This document shows positions 28,156-40,110 of a DNA stretch of 64,000 nucleotides, one piece after another. A program made the translations under genes and the position numbers. The notes under the pieces were generated by a model, which was not told where the DNA came from, did no database searches, and saw only the letters and a program-made list of their open reading frames with translations. Positions within the stretch are counted from its first letter, which is position 1; every line of letters begins with the position of its first letter. The DNA is from Gautieria morchelliformis. Lineage: Eukaryota; Basidiomycota; Agaricomycetes; Gomphales; Gomphaceae. The DNA lies in assembly GCA_015179125.1 (NCBI GenBank), contig WHVA01000010.1, positions 248,001-312,000 on the forward strand, written 5' to 3'.

Positions 28156-30499
28156 TTACATCCCAGTACAGAGGTTCTCTGCAAGGAATGCATCGAGCTC
28201 TACCTGCTCCCTGGGTGACAACGGGTAGACCTTGCAGTTGGTGGGCTTTGACCCAGGCTCCAACTCAATGGCATGGTCCCACAGCTTCTGTGGAGGCAGG
28301 GCATCAAACGACTCATTGGCAAAGACGTCCTCAAATTCCTGCAGGTACTCCAGGATCTCCACCTCTACTTTATCATGCTTCCTGGAGGCTTCTGCGAGGC
28401 GTTGTGAGATATTTCCAGTAGCGCGGACATGTTCCGCTTCTGGCGGAAGGTTTACGTACAGCAAGCGCTCCCCCTCCGCCAGAGTGTCTTCTGGGCCAAG
28501 TCAGATGATGTCGGAGTCGGAATTGGAATTGGAAGTGGGAACTGGTTCGAATTCCGCTTCCGAATCCTCTTCTGCAAGCAGTGGATGGGGGCCAGAACGA
28601 CATGTCTGTATGAGCCGTTCAGTCTTCCGTCGCTCCTGGTGCTCCTTCCACACTTCCGACCGGCACAGGTGACACTTGGCTGGGCATCGACTCATCAGCA
28701 CCTTCCAAGTCTGCCAGTTGATCTCCGGGTTGTGCTCCTGCAGCCAGGTAAACCCGAGGATGATGTCCTGCTTCCCCAGGCTGGTGACTGCAAAGGAAGT
28801 GCATTCCATGTGTCCATCGTAGCAGAGAATTGTGTCTACTATCTCCGTGATGGACCCCACCTCATTGGGGCTTCCATCCACATTGAACACCGGGATTGCA
28901 TGTTGCAACTTCCATGTGGTCAGTCGGTTCTGTTCCACATAGTCCTGGTCCATAAACTGACCAATGGCCCCACAATCAACAAGTGCGGGCCCAGATTTGA
29001 CTTCCGCCGTGTCCATCATCTGGATCTCCACCTTAATGACCAGTGACTTGGGGCCAGGGGTGGCAGCAACAACATAGCATTTCAGGAGGCGTCTCTCCCA
29101 AGGGCGGGTGCGGAATGGATGGGATGTTGGATTTGGATTTTGTGTGACTTTATCCAGTGGGTCTGTACTAAGTGAGTGGAGTGGGGGGTTCTCATTCTCT
29201 ACTTCAAGGCAGGAAAACCGGTTATGTACAGGCAGCAGGGGGACACATCTCACCCGCTGCGCGTCACAAAATCCGACGCATCTTCCACTTCCGATGCACC
29301 ATGTTCCGCATTTTCGGAAATTCCTTCCACAGTGGGCACTCCACTTATGTCTGCGAGTGCAAGGAACTCTGGAAGGAGCTCAAGCTTCTCCTCTGTGGTC
29401 ATAAGCCGGATGTCAAAGGCTTGGGGGCACTCGTGGGCATAGTGGCCTGGTTGTCGGCATCGGAAGCAGGTGATGGTTCCGTGGCCTTTTCCACGCATGC
29501 GGTCAACATCCATTGGGGCAGGGCCACACTTCGAGGGAGGGGGGCTAAGGTTCCTGGTAGGGGCAGGCGGAGCAGCTGTCGGAAATATTTTCTGTGTCAG
29601 AAAGAATGCTGTTCTGGGTTTCGGCACAGGTGGAGTAGGACGAGCGGAACTGCGTGTCATGTTCCGGTTTGTCTCCACAAAGGCCTCATTGGCTTCCCTG
29701 TTTTGGGATACCTTTTGCGCAGCTTGGTACCACACTTCTGGGTCATCGAAATTTGGAGCTCCATCCCCAAGCAGTGCAACTTGGTTCTGGAGTGTCAGAT
29801 CAAGTCCTCGTCGGAATTTGATGACAATCGTCTTGTCGTTGTCATACTCCACAAGGTCAATGAGCTCCTGGAAGCGATTGCTGTAGTCATCGACTGGATC
29901 CTTGGCCTGGTACCAGCTGGTCCCTTCGAGCTTCGTAAGGGCTGTGAGTTGCTCGTTCTTCGGGCAGAACTGGTTGGAAAAGGTTTTTTGAAGGTGTCCC
30001 AGTCCCGGAAGTAGTTGCCCTTGCCCTTTGCTTCATGTCGGATCACCTTGTTTACAAAACGGGCTGCGCGGTCTGACTTGAAAAAGGACAATGCCCAGTG
30101 AATCCAAGCCTGGTCATTCGGAAAGAGGTCTCCGACAATCGCAAAGTAGATGCTGCATGTGTTAAAGAATGCGTGTCCCTTCGCCCGATCTCCATCAAAG
30201 TCTGCCGGAGTTGCAGGTTTGACCTTTGCCAACTTCGCAGACATCCTCTCTTCCGCTACTTCCGCTTTTCTGAAATCCGACTCATCCCGCATTGCATTTC
30301 CACCACCTCGTGGAATATCTAACTTAGCTAAAATCCTTTGCAAGTCTGTTTCAATCGTGTCGGTCTTTATCCAGTTCCAGGTCAATTCCTCCTCCACATT
30401 CCGAAGACGATTGTCCGGATCCATGTCAGAAGGAGAAATACGAGACGGGATTTCCGGGGTCAGGAGCTCGACGTAAGAAGAGGGACTGTCATACGCCAT
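28156..30499 (-). pseudogene. Gypsy element D gag-protease-pol start (truncated, frameshifted)
   Basis: From the ATG at 30499 on the minus strand, gag includes GHAFFNTCSIYFAIVGDLFP, then an extra base near 29988 breaks the frame; the next frame continues YQAKDPVDDYSNRFQELIDL. The zinc knuckle CFRCRQPGHYAHECP follows (29440-29480). The protease domain (28950-29000) reads PALVDCGAIGQFMD, with Cys in place of the Ser of the usual DSG. The start of the RT region (EFEDVFANESFDALPPQKLWDHAIEL) ends at 28156 with the sequence cut off. No RT, RNase H or integrase remains. Confidence 0.85.
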
Positions 30500-30578
30500 G
30501 TGCACAGAAGAGGTTGCGATCTCCAAGTCGCTATCTCTGATTCCGAACGCACATATGGCGAATGCAACGCACAGTACA

Positions 30579-31504
30579 TGTTAGAATAAATGGGATAGCT
30601 ATATCACACATTATTCTAAGGTCTAAACAACGTCTAATTGAGCTAACTATCTGGGAGAAATAATCCATGCACCAGTAGCAGTGCCTGCCCTGGAAAGCAG
30701 GCACCTGGGCCCTGGTCAGAAGAAATATTGATATGGGACTAATAGTCCCATACAGGGATATCGGACACAATGGAGATTACAGTATACAGTCCTATCTATG
30801 GACGTACTGAATAGCTACCTCAGGAGAGAGGTACAGAGGTGGCAAATGCCTTGCCAAGGCTGCTGTAGGCACACATCACAGGACACACAAGATTCTTTTC
30901 TATTCTATTCCCTGACCAGCTCCACTGATTACGAACTGTATTTCATGTTGAAAGGGGCTTTGTATACTGCTCCAAGGTCCCACCTTAGATACTTGTCAGT
31001 AGGACAAGTATCCCCATCATTGTTCCTGCCCCACAACTGTATGCAGCCTGTGGAGCATTTCCATATTATCCTGACCCATTCACTCACTATCTTGAACACT
31101 GGTAGTCACTACTATTTTATTATAAGTAGCTACCATAAGTGTACGAACAAAATATCCAGAAAAATATCCAGAATTCACTGTTTCACCCCCTGAAGTTATT
31201 GTAGACTTGTTTGATAGCTACAGAGCTTATTTCTTGATAGTCTTCTCTAATTCTTTGTTGAGAGTCTACTATAACTGGCTACACTACACTGCTCCGAAAG
31301 CGAAAGCTTAGGACCCCTTGTTCCTCTGTTCTCACCTGTTTCTTCCTCGACTCGGTCACGTGACCTACATCAAACAGTGACGCACTCGCTCCACAGAGCT
31401 TAGTCAGCTCACGCATATACCGTGCACAGCGGTGCACGAAGGATTCCCACTCTCTGAGTCATCAGAATATATCTATCCTGATATTTCTGATATTATTCCT
31501 AACA
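30579..31504 (-). repeat. 5' LTR of element D
   Basis: On the minus strand it starts TGTTAGGAATAATATC (31504) and ends TTATTCTAACA (30579), directly upstream of the gag. Contains short palindromes, such as TATGGGACT-AAT-AGTCCCATA near 30733-30752. No second LTR is present, because the element is truncated at its 3' side. Confidence 0.6.
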
Positions 31505-31542
31505 GTATGACCGTCGCTCCTCTAGGGGAGAGACTTTTCTGC

Positions 31543-31805
31543 TGTAAGGGCAACCCTAGCTGGCTGTGGTGTAAATAACCTATGTATGTATACTAGTTAT
31601 TACATAATCCCAGTGGGCCCCTTAGGGACTCACTGTATAGTTTATGCGTGGGAACCGGACAGCAGTTCCCATCACATCTTTCTCACCTGTCACTATGTAG
31701 CATTCAGAATACCACACACTGGTCAAGTTCTGTTGTGCCCTTGTGATACAAGGTCCTAAGATCGACATCTTTACACCTTTTTGAGCTATCCTGCGGTTGA
31801 TCTTA
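31543..31805 (-). repeat. Right arm of inverted repeat flanking element D
   Basis: Positions 31543-31569 begin with TGTAAGGGCAACCCTAGCTGG, the reverse complement of the family B LTR terminus. 31567-31800 is the inverted match of 27919-28154. Confidence 0.7.
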
Positions 31806-32155
31806 TCTGATTGCAGAACAGAGGCATACATGACTGGGTTTTATACAAAGAGCTGAGACAACATATCAGAAGGTAGAGGTAAGCAATTCCGGTGCGAGCA
31901 AAAGTAACTAGGATAAATGGAGTAAGTAACTAATACGGAACAAGAGCAACTACAAGGGGGTGCCAGGTAGAACTAAGAACAATAGGCAAAAGAACAAGGG
32001 GCATGTAGGTCTAATTGATAGTGGAACAAATGGAACTCCTGATGCTCCAGACTTGCTATGCTAAGGGTTAAGTAGGGAAGGCTGATGAATAGAGTCAAAA
32101 GGGGAAGTATGTGAATAGTAAAGAACAAGGGGATTACCTACCTTGATGTGTTACT
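31806..32155 (-). repeat. Decayed LTR fragment related to element A
   Basis: On the minus strand it resembles the U3 and R part of LTR A (TATAAAA-like TTTGTATAAAACCC, then a mutated AATCAGATAAG at the 31805 side). Divergent and incomplete. Confidence 0.5.
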
Positions 32156-32374
32156 TAGAGCTACTTTGAATCAATAAGATGTGTTTTACTTATCTGAATG
32201 AAATTTTCTTATCCGAATGTGTTTGACATATCCCAAGTTTGATTTACCCAAGGCATTTGACCTTGCTGATGCATTTGACCTTACCGATGAGTTTGACCTA
32301 CACCCCCGCGCAAAGCGCGGGTATCCACCTAGTCAATAGTATAAAGCATGAGGTGTGGGTGGTTGTGGTTTTTT
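32156..32374. other. Intergenic, no gene; small hairpin
   Basis: Contains short repeats of TTTGACCT with GATGCATTTGACC and a palindrome CCCGCGC-AAA-GCGCGGG at about 32304-32320. Nothing else recognised. Confidence 0.5.
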
Positions 32375-32554
32375 TTATGTAATCCTGACTAAGATGCAAA
32401 CAAACCACGCATCCAACTTACTTTCAACGCAAGCGGCGCAGTGAGCACCCCTGGTCACGTGACCAGTTCGCGTCCAACATTGCTGCGTGCGCATCCACCT
32501 TCCCTCAATACTCCTGCCAGAATTTCCTCTGGCGCAACCTCTGGCTCTCCTGCC

Positions 32555-32760
32555 CACTGTCTCTGTGCCTGCTGTATCTGTCTGTCTGCTGCTGGCTCTC
32601 TGTCTGTCTGCTGCTGGCTCTCTGTCTATGCTGCTGGCTCTCTGCATCTGGCTCTCTGTCTGGCTCTCTGTGTCTGGATCTCTGTGTCTGGCTCTCTGTG
32701 TCTGTTTCTGGCTCTCTCTTTCTCTGCTGGTGGCTCTCTCTGTCACTTCTGGTAACTTTT
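32555..32760. repeat. Low-complexity (TCTGGCTC)-rich tract
   Basis: Dense CTG/TCTG/GGCTCTCTG repetition. ORFs on either strand here are composition artefacts. Confidence 0.85.
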
Positions 32761-32764
32761 ATTT

Positions 32765-33530
32765 CTTTACAGTCCCCTCAGGTATTTCTTCCAATATTTT
32801 CGCTTTTTTAACTCTTTTTTGGCTTCTTTTCACCCTAGGTTGCACCTCTCATTGCCTCCCACCTTTCTTGATGCCTCTGGTGTTTTCTACTTCTCATATC
32901 TGTCATTTCCTGCAATAATTTTCGCTTTTTTTTCTTTTTCTTTTCTTTTTTTTTTCTTCAGCCCAGGTTCCTCCTCTCAGTGCACCCACCTTTCCTGTGA
33001 GTTATGGCTGCATCTGGTGTGTGTGTTGCTATCATATTTGTGTTGTTTTGATATTTATTAGGATCAGCTTCTCTCCATAGTAAGTATTGCTATTTCTTGC
33101 TATAATTTTCGCTTTTTTAATCTCTTTTTGTCTATGCTGCTCCTCTCACTGCCTCCCACCTTTATTGGCCATCATTACTGCCTCTGGTGTGTTTTTTCCT
33201 TATCATATCTCTCATTTCTTCTAATAATTTTCGCTTTTTTGTCCTCTTTTTGCCATCTTTTCAGCCCAGGTTCCTCCTCTCAGTGCCTCCCACCTTTCCT
33301 GTCTGCTATTTCTGCATCTGGTGTGTGTCCTGCTATCATAGTTTTGTGTTGTTTTGATATTTATTGGGATCACCTTCTCTCCATGGTATTTCCTCCAACA
33401 TTTTCCTTTTTTAACCACTTTTTGACTTCTTTTCAGCCTAGGCTGCTCCTCTAACTCCCACCTTTCTTGATCATCATCACTGCCTCTGGTGTGTTGTTTC
33501 TGTCATTTCTTGCAATAATTTTTGGTGGTG
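32765..33530 (+). repeat. Imperfect tandem array, ~5 units of 130-170 bp
   Basis: Each unit contains, in order, TTTCTTNCAATAATTTTCGC, a T-run, TTTTCAGCCCAGGTTCC (or CCTAGGTTGC), TCTCANTGCCTCCCACCTTT and GCCTCTGGTGT. Copies begin near 32780, 32920, 33095, 33215 and 33390. T-rich, non-coding. Confidence 0.7.
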
Positions 33531-33548
33531 AATTGTCGCCCAGCATCA

Positions 33549-34893
33549 TGATTCGCGGGTCGCTGGCCATCCTGGGCAATGGAAGACCCTTGAACTTGTC
33601 TCACGAAATTACTGGTGGCCCCACATGTCGTGGTATATTGGCGAGTACTCCAAGACGTGCGATTTATGCCTGCGAACAAAGGCAGCCACGCCTCGGTGAA
33701 CTCCATCCACTCCCTGTCCCTGAAGCTCGCTGGGACATGATCAGTGTTGACTTCATTGTGGAACTGCCTGACACACATGGCTACGATGCTGTGATGAATG
33801 TAGTGGATTGGGTCTCCAAGCGGGCACACTTCATCCCCACCAACACCACAATCACTGCAGCCGGAGCAGCGTGACTTTTCCTACACCATGTCTAGAAGCT
33901 GCATGGCCTCCCGCGAACAGTGGTGTCAGATGGTGGGGTCCAGTTCGTGTGCGAATTCACTTGCGAGCTTTATTGCCTGCTGGGAATTCACATCGCAGCC
34001 TCCACAGCATACCACCCGCAGACTGACGGGCAGACGGAGAGACTCAATCAAGAGCTAGAGCAGTACCTTCGACTCTTTGTCAATGAGCGACAAGACGACT
34101 GGGATGACCTCTTGCCCATGGCTAAGTTCCAGTACAACAACCATGTGCATGCTTCCCCTCGTCAATCGCCCTTCATGCTGGACACTGGGTGGCACCCACG
34201 AATGGGCTTTGAACCACATCAACCCCCATCGAACCTTGAGTCTGTCAATGAATTCAAGGAATGCATGGAGTAGTCACTGTCAGAAGTGAAGTCGGCACTG
34301 GCAAAGTCGAAGGAGGACATGGCGACATACTATAATCGCTGACGTGAACCAGCACCTACATTTTTTCCAGGTGACAAGGTTTACCTCGATGCAAGCGATA
34401 TACACACCACCCATCCTTCAAAAAAGCTAGCTCATCGGTGACTTGGCCCCTACATTGTTGAACGCCAAGTTGGGCCACAATCCTACCATCTCCGCCTCCC
34501 AAGGTCTCTGAGTTGCCTCCACCCTGTTTTCCCCGTCATTAAGCTCACTCCTGCTCCATCTGATCCAATCCGGGGTTGGCAACCATCCCCACCACCTCCA
34601 CCCATCCTTAGAGAGGGCAATGAGCACTTTGAAGCTGAACAGGTGTTAGACAGTCGCATGCGAGCAAATCACCTCCAGTTCCTCATCAAGTGGAAGGGAT
34701 ATGGCTATGAAGAGAATTCTTGGGAAAATGAGGGCGATGTCCAAGCTCCTGACCTCATTGCTGACTTCTACCATTTGCATCCAGGTGCCCCTCGTCGCAT
34801 TCGCTCCTTGGAGGCTGTCACCTTTCAGAATCACATCCCTGTTCCACCTGTGGGACTTCATGTGTCGGGTCACCACATTCTAGAGGGGGGGTG
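33549..34893 (+). pseudogene. Gypsy element E integrase-chromodomain fragment
   Basis: In three frames with stops it reads the integrase zinc finger (HDSRVAGHPGQWKTLELVSR...CDLCLRTKA). The core is SVDFIVELPDTHGYDAVMNV, VVSDGGVQFV and TAYHPQTDGQTERLNQELEQ, with DDE residues present. The chromodomain is [20 protein letters not shown], followed by the tail HHILEGG before the LTR. Frameshift near 33690, TGA at 33872 and TAG at 34271. Related to family B but diverged. Confidence 0.85.
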
Positions 34894-35327
34894 ATGTCAG
34901 GGGAACACCAATCAAACACTGCACATTATCGCATGCTTTAACGCATGCATTATCGCACACTGCATTATCGCAGCGTGTTGTTGGTGGCCCCTGAGCTTCT
35001 CCTAGCCTTTGGCATCCTTCTGCCTTGTGTTCCGTTTATTTCCCTTCCTGTTCCGGCCCCTTCCGACATCATTCCTTCCTTATCTGTCCAACCCTGTTAT
35101 CGCTGGCGTGATTGCTTATGTAACTCAGGCATTCAGTGATCGGGCTAGCATGCCCGAGTTTGCTTATAGTCGTAGTTAGGTGGCAAAGGGGTTCCTTAGA
35201 GTTTTCTCTTTGGATTCCCCTTCACCAGGTATGTCTATGTCCTATATATAGTTCTCTATCTTACTTTGGATCCCCCTTCACCAGTTCACCGCTTGAGTGT
35301 AGAGCGTCTGCTTAGGTTGCCCTTATA
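34894..35327 (+). repeat. 3' LTR of gypsy element E
   Basis: Begins TGTCAGGGGAACACC after the pol tail and ends TTGCCCTTATA, a mutated form of the family B end CCCTTACA. The start carries GCATTATCGCA-type short repeats (34922-34975). Confidence 0.6.
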
Positions 35328-35452
35328 CCTGCAGTGTCAAGACTTTGGTGTTAGAGCTAATGCCTTGGTCTATCAGAATGTGTCATATACGAAACTGCAA
35401 GAATATTAGACACTACTGGTGTAATGAATAACAAACTATTAGTTTGTAGGTT

Positions 35453-36181
35453 TGTTACATATTGGAAATCCTGGAGGTCGGAACTGGAAAGGACAATGGC
35501 TTCAACTTATGTGTTGCGCCCCTGATGAACTACCGTCCTAAGTATTTCGGAATTGACTTGCGGATGGCAGAGAAGGCGGAAGTTGGGAACAGAGTACTGA
35601 GGGTCGAGGGTCAAGGGTTGGAGAAAAAAGGTCGGAAGAGTTGGAAGAGGCGGAGGACAGAGGGTCGAGCATGGAAGGAGACAAGACTAGTAAAACTCAC
35701 TGTGCTAAGAACAGGAGACAGTGCGAAGGGATTCACGTATTGAAGTCGATTATCTGATTGCAGAAACGGAGACATACATGAGGGGGTTTTATACAAAGAG
35801 CAGAAGCAAGAGGTAATGGTATGGTACTAAGCAAATTCCGGAGAGTGTGGGAATAGGATAGACATATGGGGTAAGTAATTAATGTGGAACAAGGGGATGA
35901 CAAGGGGGTGCAGGGTAGGGTAAGTACAATGGCGAAGAACAAGGTGAGTAAGTACAATGGGCATCGGAACAAACGGAATTACGGAAATAGTATCTTGCTG
36001 TGTTCAGGGTCGAGTACGGGGGCCGGTGTCTGGAGGTGGCCAGGGGTACTGAAAGAACAAGGGGTTGAGGTAGAGGGTAGCGGATGGTGCGGAGGTTGTG
36101 GAATAGAGTCGGAGGTAGCGCGGAGGTGATGTGGAGGATATGTGGAGGTGGCGGAGATGGTTGAGCAGAACAGTCGTAACA
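35453..36181 (-). mobile_element. Solo LTR related to element A
   Basis: On the minus strand it starts TGTTACGACTGTTC and ends CCAATATGTAACA. The 5-bp duplication AGGTT lies at 35448-35452 and 36182-36186. TATAAAA and AATCAGATAAT (35749-35759, complement) are conserved. Clearly diverged from LTR A. Confidence 0.85.
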
Positions 36182-36686
36182 AGGTTTGAGGACGACTATC
36201 GGGGTCCAAGTATTCCAAAAAGAGAGGAATGGCTTTTGCAGGAGAGTTTGTAAGTGGGCTGACCCGATTAATGTCAATGCACTGCAATAAACGAGTGACT
36301 GGTTTTTGGGTAGTGACTTGTGAAAGTCTCTGAACAGGAAAATCGACTGATCAGATTGTCTCGGGTATTGGAGTGCTAATTGGCAAGAAAATCGATTGAC
36401 AACCTCACTCTGCAGAATTTCACCTAGAGGGTTAGTCTGGGTGGCTAAGTAGAAAAGCAACTACTTAACTGAGAGTTAATACACTAAGCAAGTGTAATAA
36501 CCCTAGCTGGGGTTAGCAGCCTGGTAAGCTGTGCAAGCTTGGCAAGTCACCCAAGGTGCGTTGGATAGAAGATGGTAGATTGGCTGATGAAAAGGCAGAC
36601 AAACAGGCCTCCTTTTATATTGTAATGTACATGAGCTTAGTAAGCAGGTAGAACCTTCTATCTATTAATGGAATGGGGGGAGCAGC

Positions 36687-37290
36687 TTGTGGAAGCTGGA
36701 AGAAAGTATAGGAAGGTTCTGGGTGGAGCTATACCCAGCTCCACCCACCTTCGGGGAATTAGTTTCAATGTTCGATCCTTCGTTCCAATTTCCAGCGATA
36801 ATAAAAGATTTATATAACAAAGATGAATTTTTTAAGCTAATTGTGGAAAATTTACATGAACATAAGAACTTCTGATGGCTGGAAGGCCTTCTATACATAG
36901 AAATATTCGGGGAGAATCGACTGTGCATACCTGGGGGAACCCATGGGAATAAAGGAATATGGGAGTCAGTAATATCACATGCGCACTTGCTGCTAGCACA
37001 TTTAGGAGGACGTAAAACTCACTATTATTTGTGGGACCACGTATGGTGGCCAGGTCTCTTCACAGACACAAAGGATTTTGGCGATAGTTGCTATATTTGC
37101 ACTGTGGCAAAACCAAGGAACCAAAGAGTTTACGGCTCGCTGAAGCCGTTAACAGTCCCCTCCCGCCACTGGCAACAGGTCGGGATCGAGGAGAAAAGGC
37201 GTTTTGGTATTAAGGACGTCACCAATTCTCCCAGAACGGGTGCCACGGAATTTGGTGAAGAAAACCAAGCCTAACTCAAGGGTCGCCATC
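36687..37290 (+). pseudogene. Gypsy (family F) fragment: RNase H/integrase boundary
   Basis: One frame reads FDPSFQFPAIIKDLYNKDEF, NLHEHKNF, a TGA, GLLYIEIFGENRLCIPGG and then the integrase HHCC finger AHLGGRKTHYYLWDHVWWPG ... CYICTVAKPRNQRVYG ... HWQQVGI. No catalytic DDE domain follows. A hairpin GGGTGGAGCT...AGCTCCACCC lies at 36719-36745. 36187-36686 holds no gene. Confidence 0.75.
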
Positions 37291-37445
37291 ACCAGTGTCC
37301 ATCTAGTCGAAAATAGTTCTATGATGCATTCACGACAAGCTCAGCTTTTTAATGATGGAATAGTTTCAGAAAAGATATCATTATTTAAAGATGGAGTTTT
37401 ATGGGAACATTACTTTTATTAGTAAACATCTGATATTATAGTAAT

Positions 37446-38785
37446 TCCAAACACCCTCCTAACTGGAAATTGAGGTGTCCCCTGACATCACCCCCCCTCT
37501 AACGTGCTGCGTCCTTGAAGCACGGGACATGAGGGATTGAAAGGCCAGCAAGCGGATTCAGTAGGGGCACCAGGGTGTGTCCTATAGAACTCGTGGAGTT
37601 TGTCCGGAGTGGACACATCTTGCTCCGGGACCCACGAATCCTCCTCATACCCATACCCTTCCCATTTCACGAGGAATTGGAGTTGTCCTCACACAAACCG
37701 GCTGTCCAGGATCCGTTCCACCACATAGTGCTCTTCCCCATCTACAATTTCTGGTGGAGGTGGTGGACGAGGCTTCCACCCTGGAATTGGGTCCTCAAGT
37801 GCAGGGAGAAACTTCACTACGTTGAAGACGGGTTGTAGGCGGGACATGGAGTTTGGAAGTCGGAGGCGGTACACATTCCATCCAACCCTCTGCATCACTG
37901 TGAAGGGCCCAAGGTAGTGGTGGGCAAGCTTCTGCGAAGGGCGTGTGGTGCAGATGTCACTTGCATCTAGATACACCTTGTCTCCAACTTGGTACTCTGG
38001 GGCAGGAACCTGCCATTGGTTGTAGTACCTTGCCATGTCATTCTTGGCCTTTGCAAGGGAAGACTTGGCTTCCGAAAGGGTGGAGTCCATGTGGTCTCGG
38101 AACTCATTGACTGTCTTGATGGGACTCTGCCTGGCGTGGTTCGAAGCCCATCCGTGGGTGTCATCCAGAGTTGAGCATGAAGGGAGTCTGTTGTGTGGCC
38201 GAATGTACATGGTTGTTGTATTAGAATTCCGCCAGTGGAAGTAACTCATCCCTGCTCTTAACTCTACCCTGCACCCTCCTTGTAGTTCTTTGTTCCTGAT
38301 TAGTTACTTACCCCGTATATCATATTCAACTTCTCCTACCTTTGGAACATGCTTAGTAGTACAACATTACATGTTGATTCAGCTCTTTGAATAAAAACCC
38401 CCTCATGTATGCTCTTGATTTCTGAAATCAGATAATCACCTTTGATACGTGATTCCCTTCGCTCTATCTCCTGTTCTTAGCACAGTGAGTATTGCAGGAC
38501 CTCTGTCTCTCTGCATTCCGCCTTCTGACTCAGTTTCCAACCTTGACTTGCTTTGATACTTGCTTTCTGACTTCCGCCTTCCAATCCGAAAAACTTAGGA
38601 TGATAGTTCATCGGGGGCGCAACACATAAGTTGAAGCCACTAGTTCCAACTTCCAGGATTTGCGATACATAACACAAGCAGGCAGTAGAGCTCTCGTGTC
38701 AGTTCTGCAACAAACTGCGGACCTCAGTTGGAAACGACTTGCCTCAGGAGCCCATGCAGCTTCCAGACATGCGCAAGGAACAGGC
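37446..38785 (-). pseudogene. Gypsy family B remnant interrupted by an LTR
   Basis: On the minus strand, 38785-38672 matches the integrase part of family B. 38250-37490 reads YFHWRNSNTTTMYI, RYYNQWQVPAPEYQVGDKVY, HYLGPFTVMQRVGWNVYRL, EIVDGEEHYVVERILD and [18 protein letters not shown]. 37489-37446 is the start of the LTR. About 120 bp of family B sequence present at 54430-54550 is missing at the interruption. Confidence 0.85.
38252..38671 (+). repeat. 5'-truncated LTR related to element A
   Basis: Contains GAATAAAAACCCCCTCATGTAT, AATCAGATAAT (38426-38436), CATCGGGGGCGCAACA and the end GATACATAACA, all in the order of LTR A. The first ~250 bp are lost. Confidence 0.7.
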
Positions 38786-38792
38786 AGGTGTC

Positions 38793-40110
38793 AAGATTGG
38801 ATTTTAGGTGTTCATATCGTGTATTAGTAAACACAGCGAATGCCCAAACAACTTGTGCAATGAGGTGTGTAGTTCGGTGAACAATGTCAAGCCAATAAGG
38901 TGTGAAAGAGTAAGAGTTACTGATGGTAGAATGAGTAGTGAGTTGGATTCAGGCTTCTATTCGAAGTCGAATCGAGTGGAGTTGTAGAAAGGAAGATATA
39001 GAGAAAGCACAATGTGTGGATTCTCTCCAGTGATAACTGCACAATACTATGCACCGCAAGATACCAATATAATCTGAAAGGTGAGTTCTAATTGACTGGG
39101 GATTTTGGATGTACAAAATGAAGTATTTATCTAGCTATGGGGTGTGCTGTGGTGCGAAGAGCGGAGGAGTGATGTGTGTGTCGACTTGAACATCTAGACT
39201 CGGAGGAACGGTGGTCCAGATGCAGCGGTAGCTAAGAAGCTCGTCTATCGAATGGGGGGGAATGTAGATAGTCATGTGTATCAGAAATGTGGAGTGTGGT
39301 CAGAAGAAATAGAAAGGAATGTGGAAGTACTGTAAACAAGTCTCTAAATGTCTAGTCTCTCTGTGCTCAGGCTTTGTCTCGGGTTGGGGTGGATCCTGGG
39401 TACTGGATCAGGGTTGAGTCGGCAGGGTGATGTAGACGTCATGGTGTGTCGTGCGGACGTGTGTGGGCTCAGATAGATGTGGTTGTAGTGAGTGGAGGTG
39501 TGTAGACGACCTGGGGTAGCATATATGCGGCAGTGGGATGTGTTGTAGTGGCAGTGGTGGGCTTACTAGCATTTTTATGACATAAAGGTTTATGAGGTAA
39601 GGAATGGAGCTTGCCCTGTCTACAGTCATAGTGAAATAGCTCGTGATACTTGATGATGTAACATACAAGGTCTCACAGAAAGGTTGTCTAGTAGTAACAA
39701 TCCTTTCGCCGGTGAAGGTACTCCATTGGAGCCCCTCACCGACAGCACCGACAATGGTTTGAAGACTAAAGTAGTGAAGGTGAAGTATGGAAACTCACCA
39801 GTGGTGCTCAAGTCCTCCCCTGGTCTAAGATAGTAGTCTATGGAAGAGGGCTTAAGACAATAGTCACAGTGAGGTCAAGTTTTGCACAAGATAGACGTAT
39901 AATAATTGAACTGCAGAATATACATGTGAATGTAAACTACTTATACTGAATGCTCATATGATATCAGTGAATAGGAAAGAGGCCGTTGTGAGTCAGGGTT
40001 GGATAGGGGTGTGCAGTCAGGATACAAAATAGATGAATCACATATACAATAGAAGAAAGGAGGAGTGCGAACATGAAACAACAGGGGGAGAGAGTATAGA
40101 AGAAACAAGC
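38793..40110 (-). repeat. LTR-like repeat G, copy 1 (interrupted)
   Basis: Starting TGTCAAGATTGGATTTTAGG, it is the reverse complement of the right part of 46500-47489 with moderate divergence. Homology fades near 40110. It is split by the insertion at 38901-39582. Weak ORFs here are not shared between copies. Confidence 0.6.
38901..39582. mobile_element. Possible solo LTR (H) nested in repeat G
   Basis: This 682-bp block is absent from the other G copy. It starts TGTGAAAGAG, ends TTTTTATGACA, and is flanked by TAAGG (38896-38900) and TAAAG (39583-39587), a 4-of-5 match for a target duplication. No ORF. Confidence 0.45.

Noticed and set aside
32375-32918. ORFs of 104-143 codons in the TCTG-rich tract
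   Set aside because: Leu/Ser/Cys-rich products of simple sequence, open on several frames and strands.
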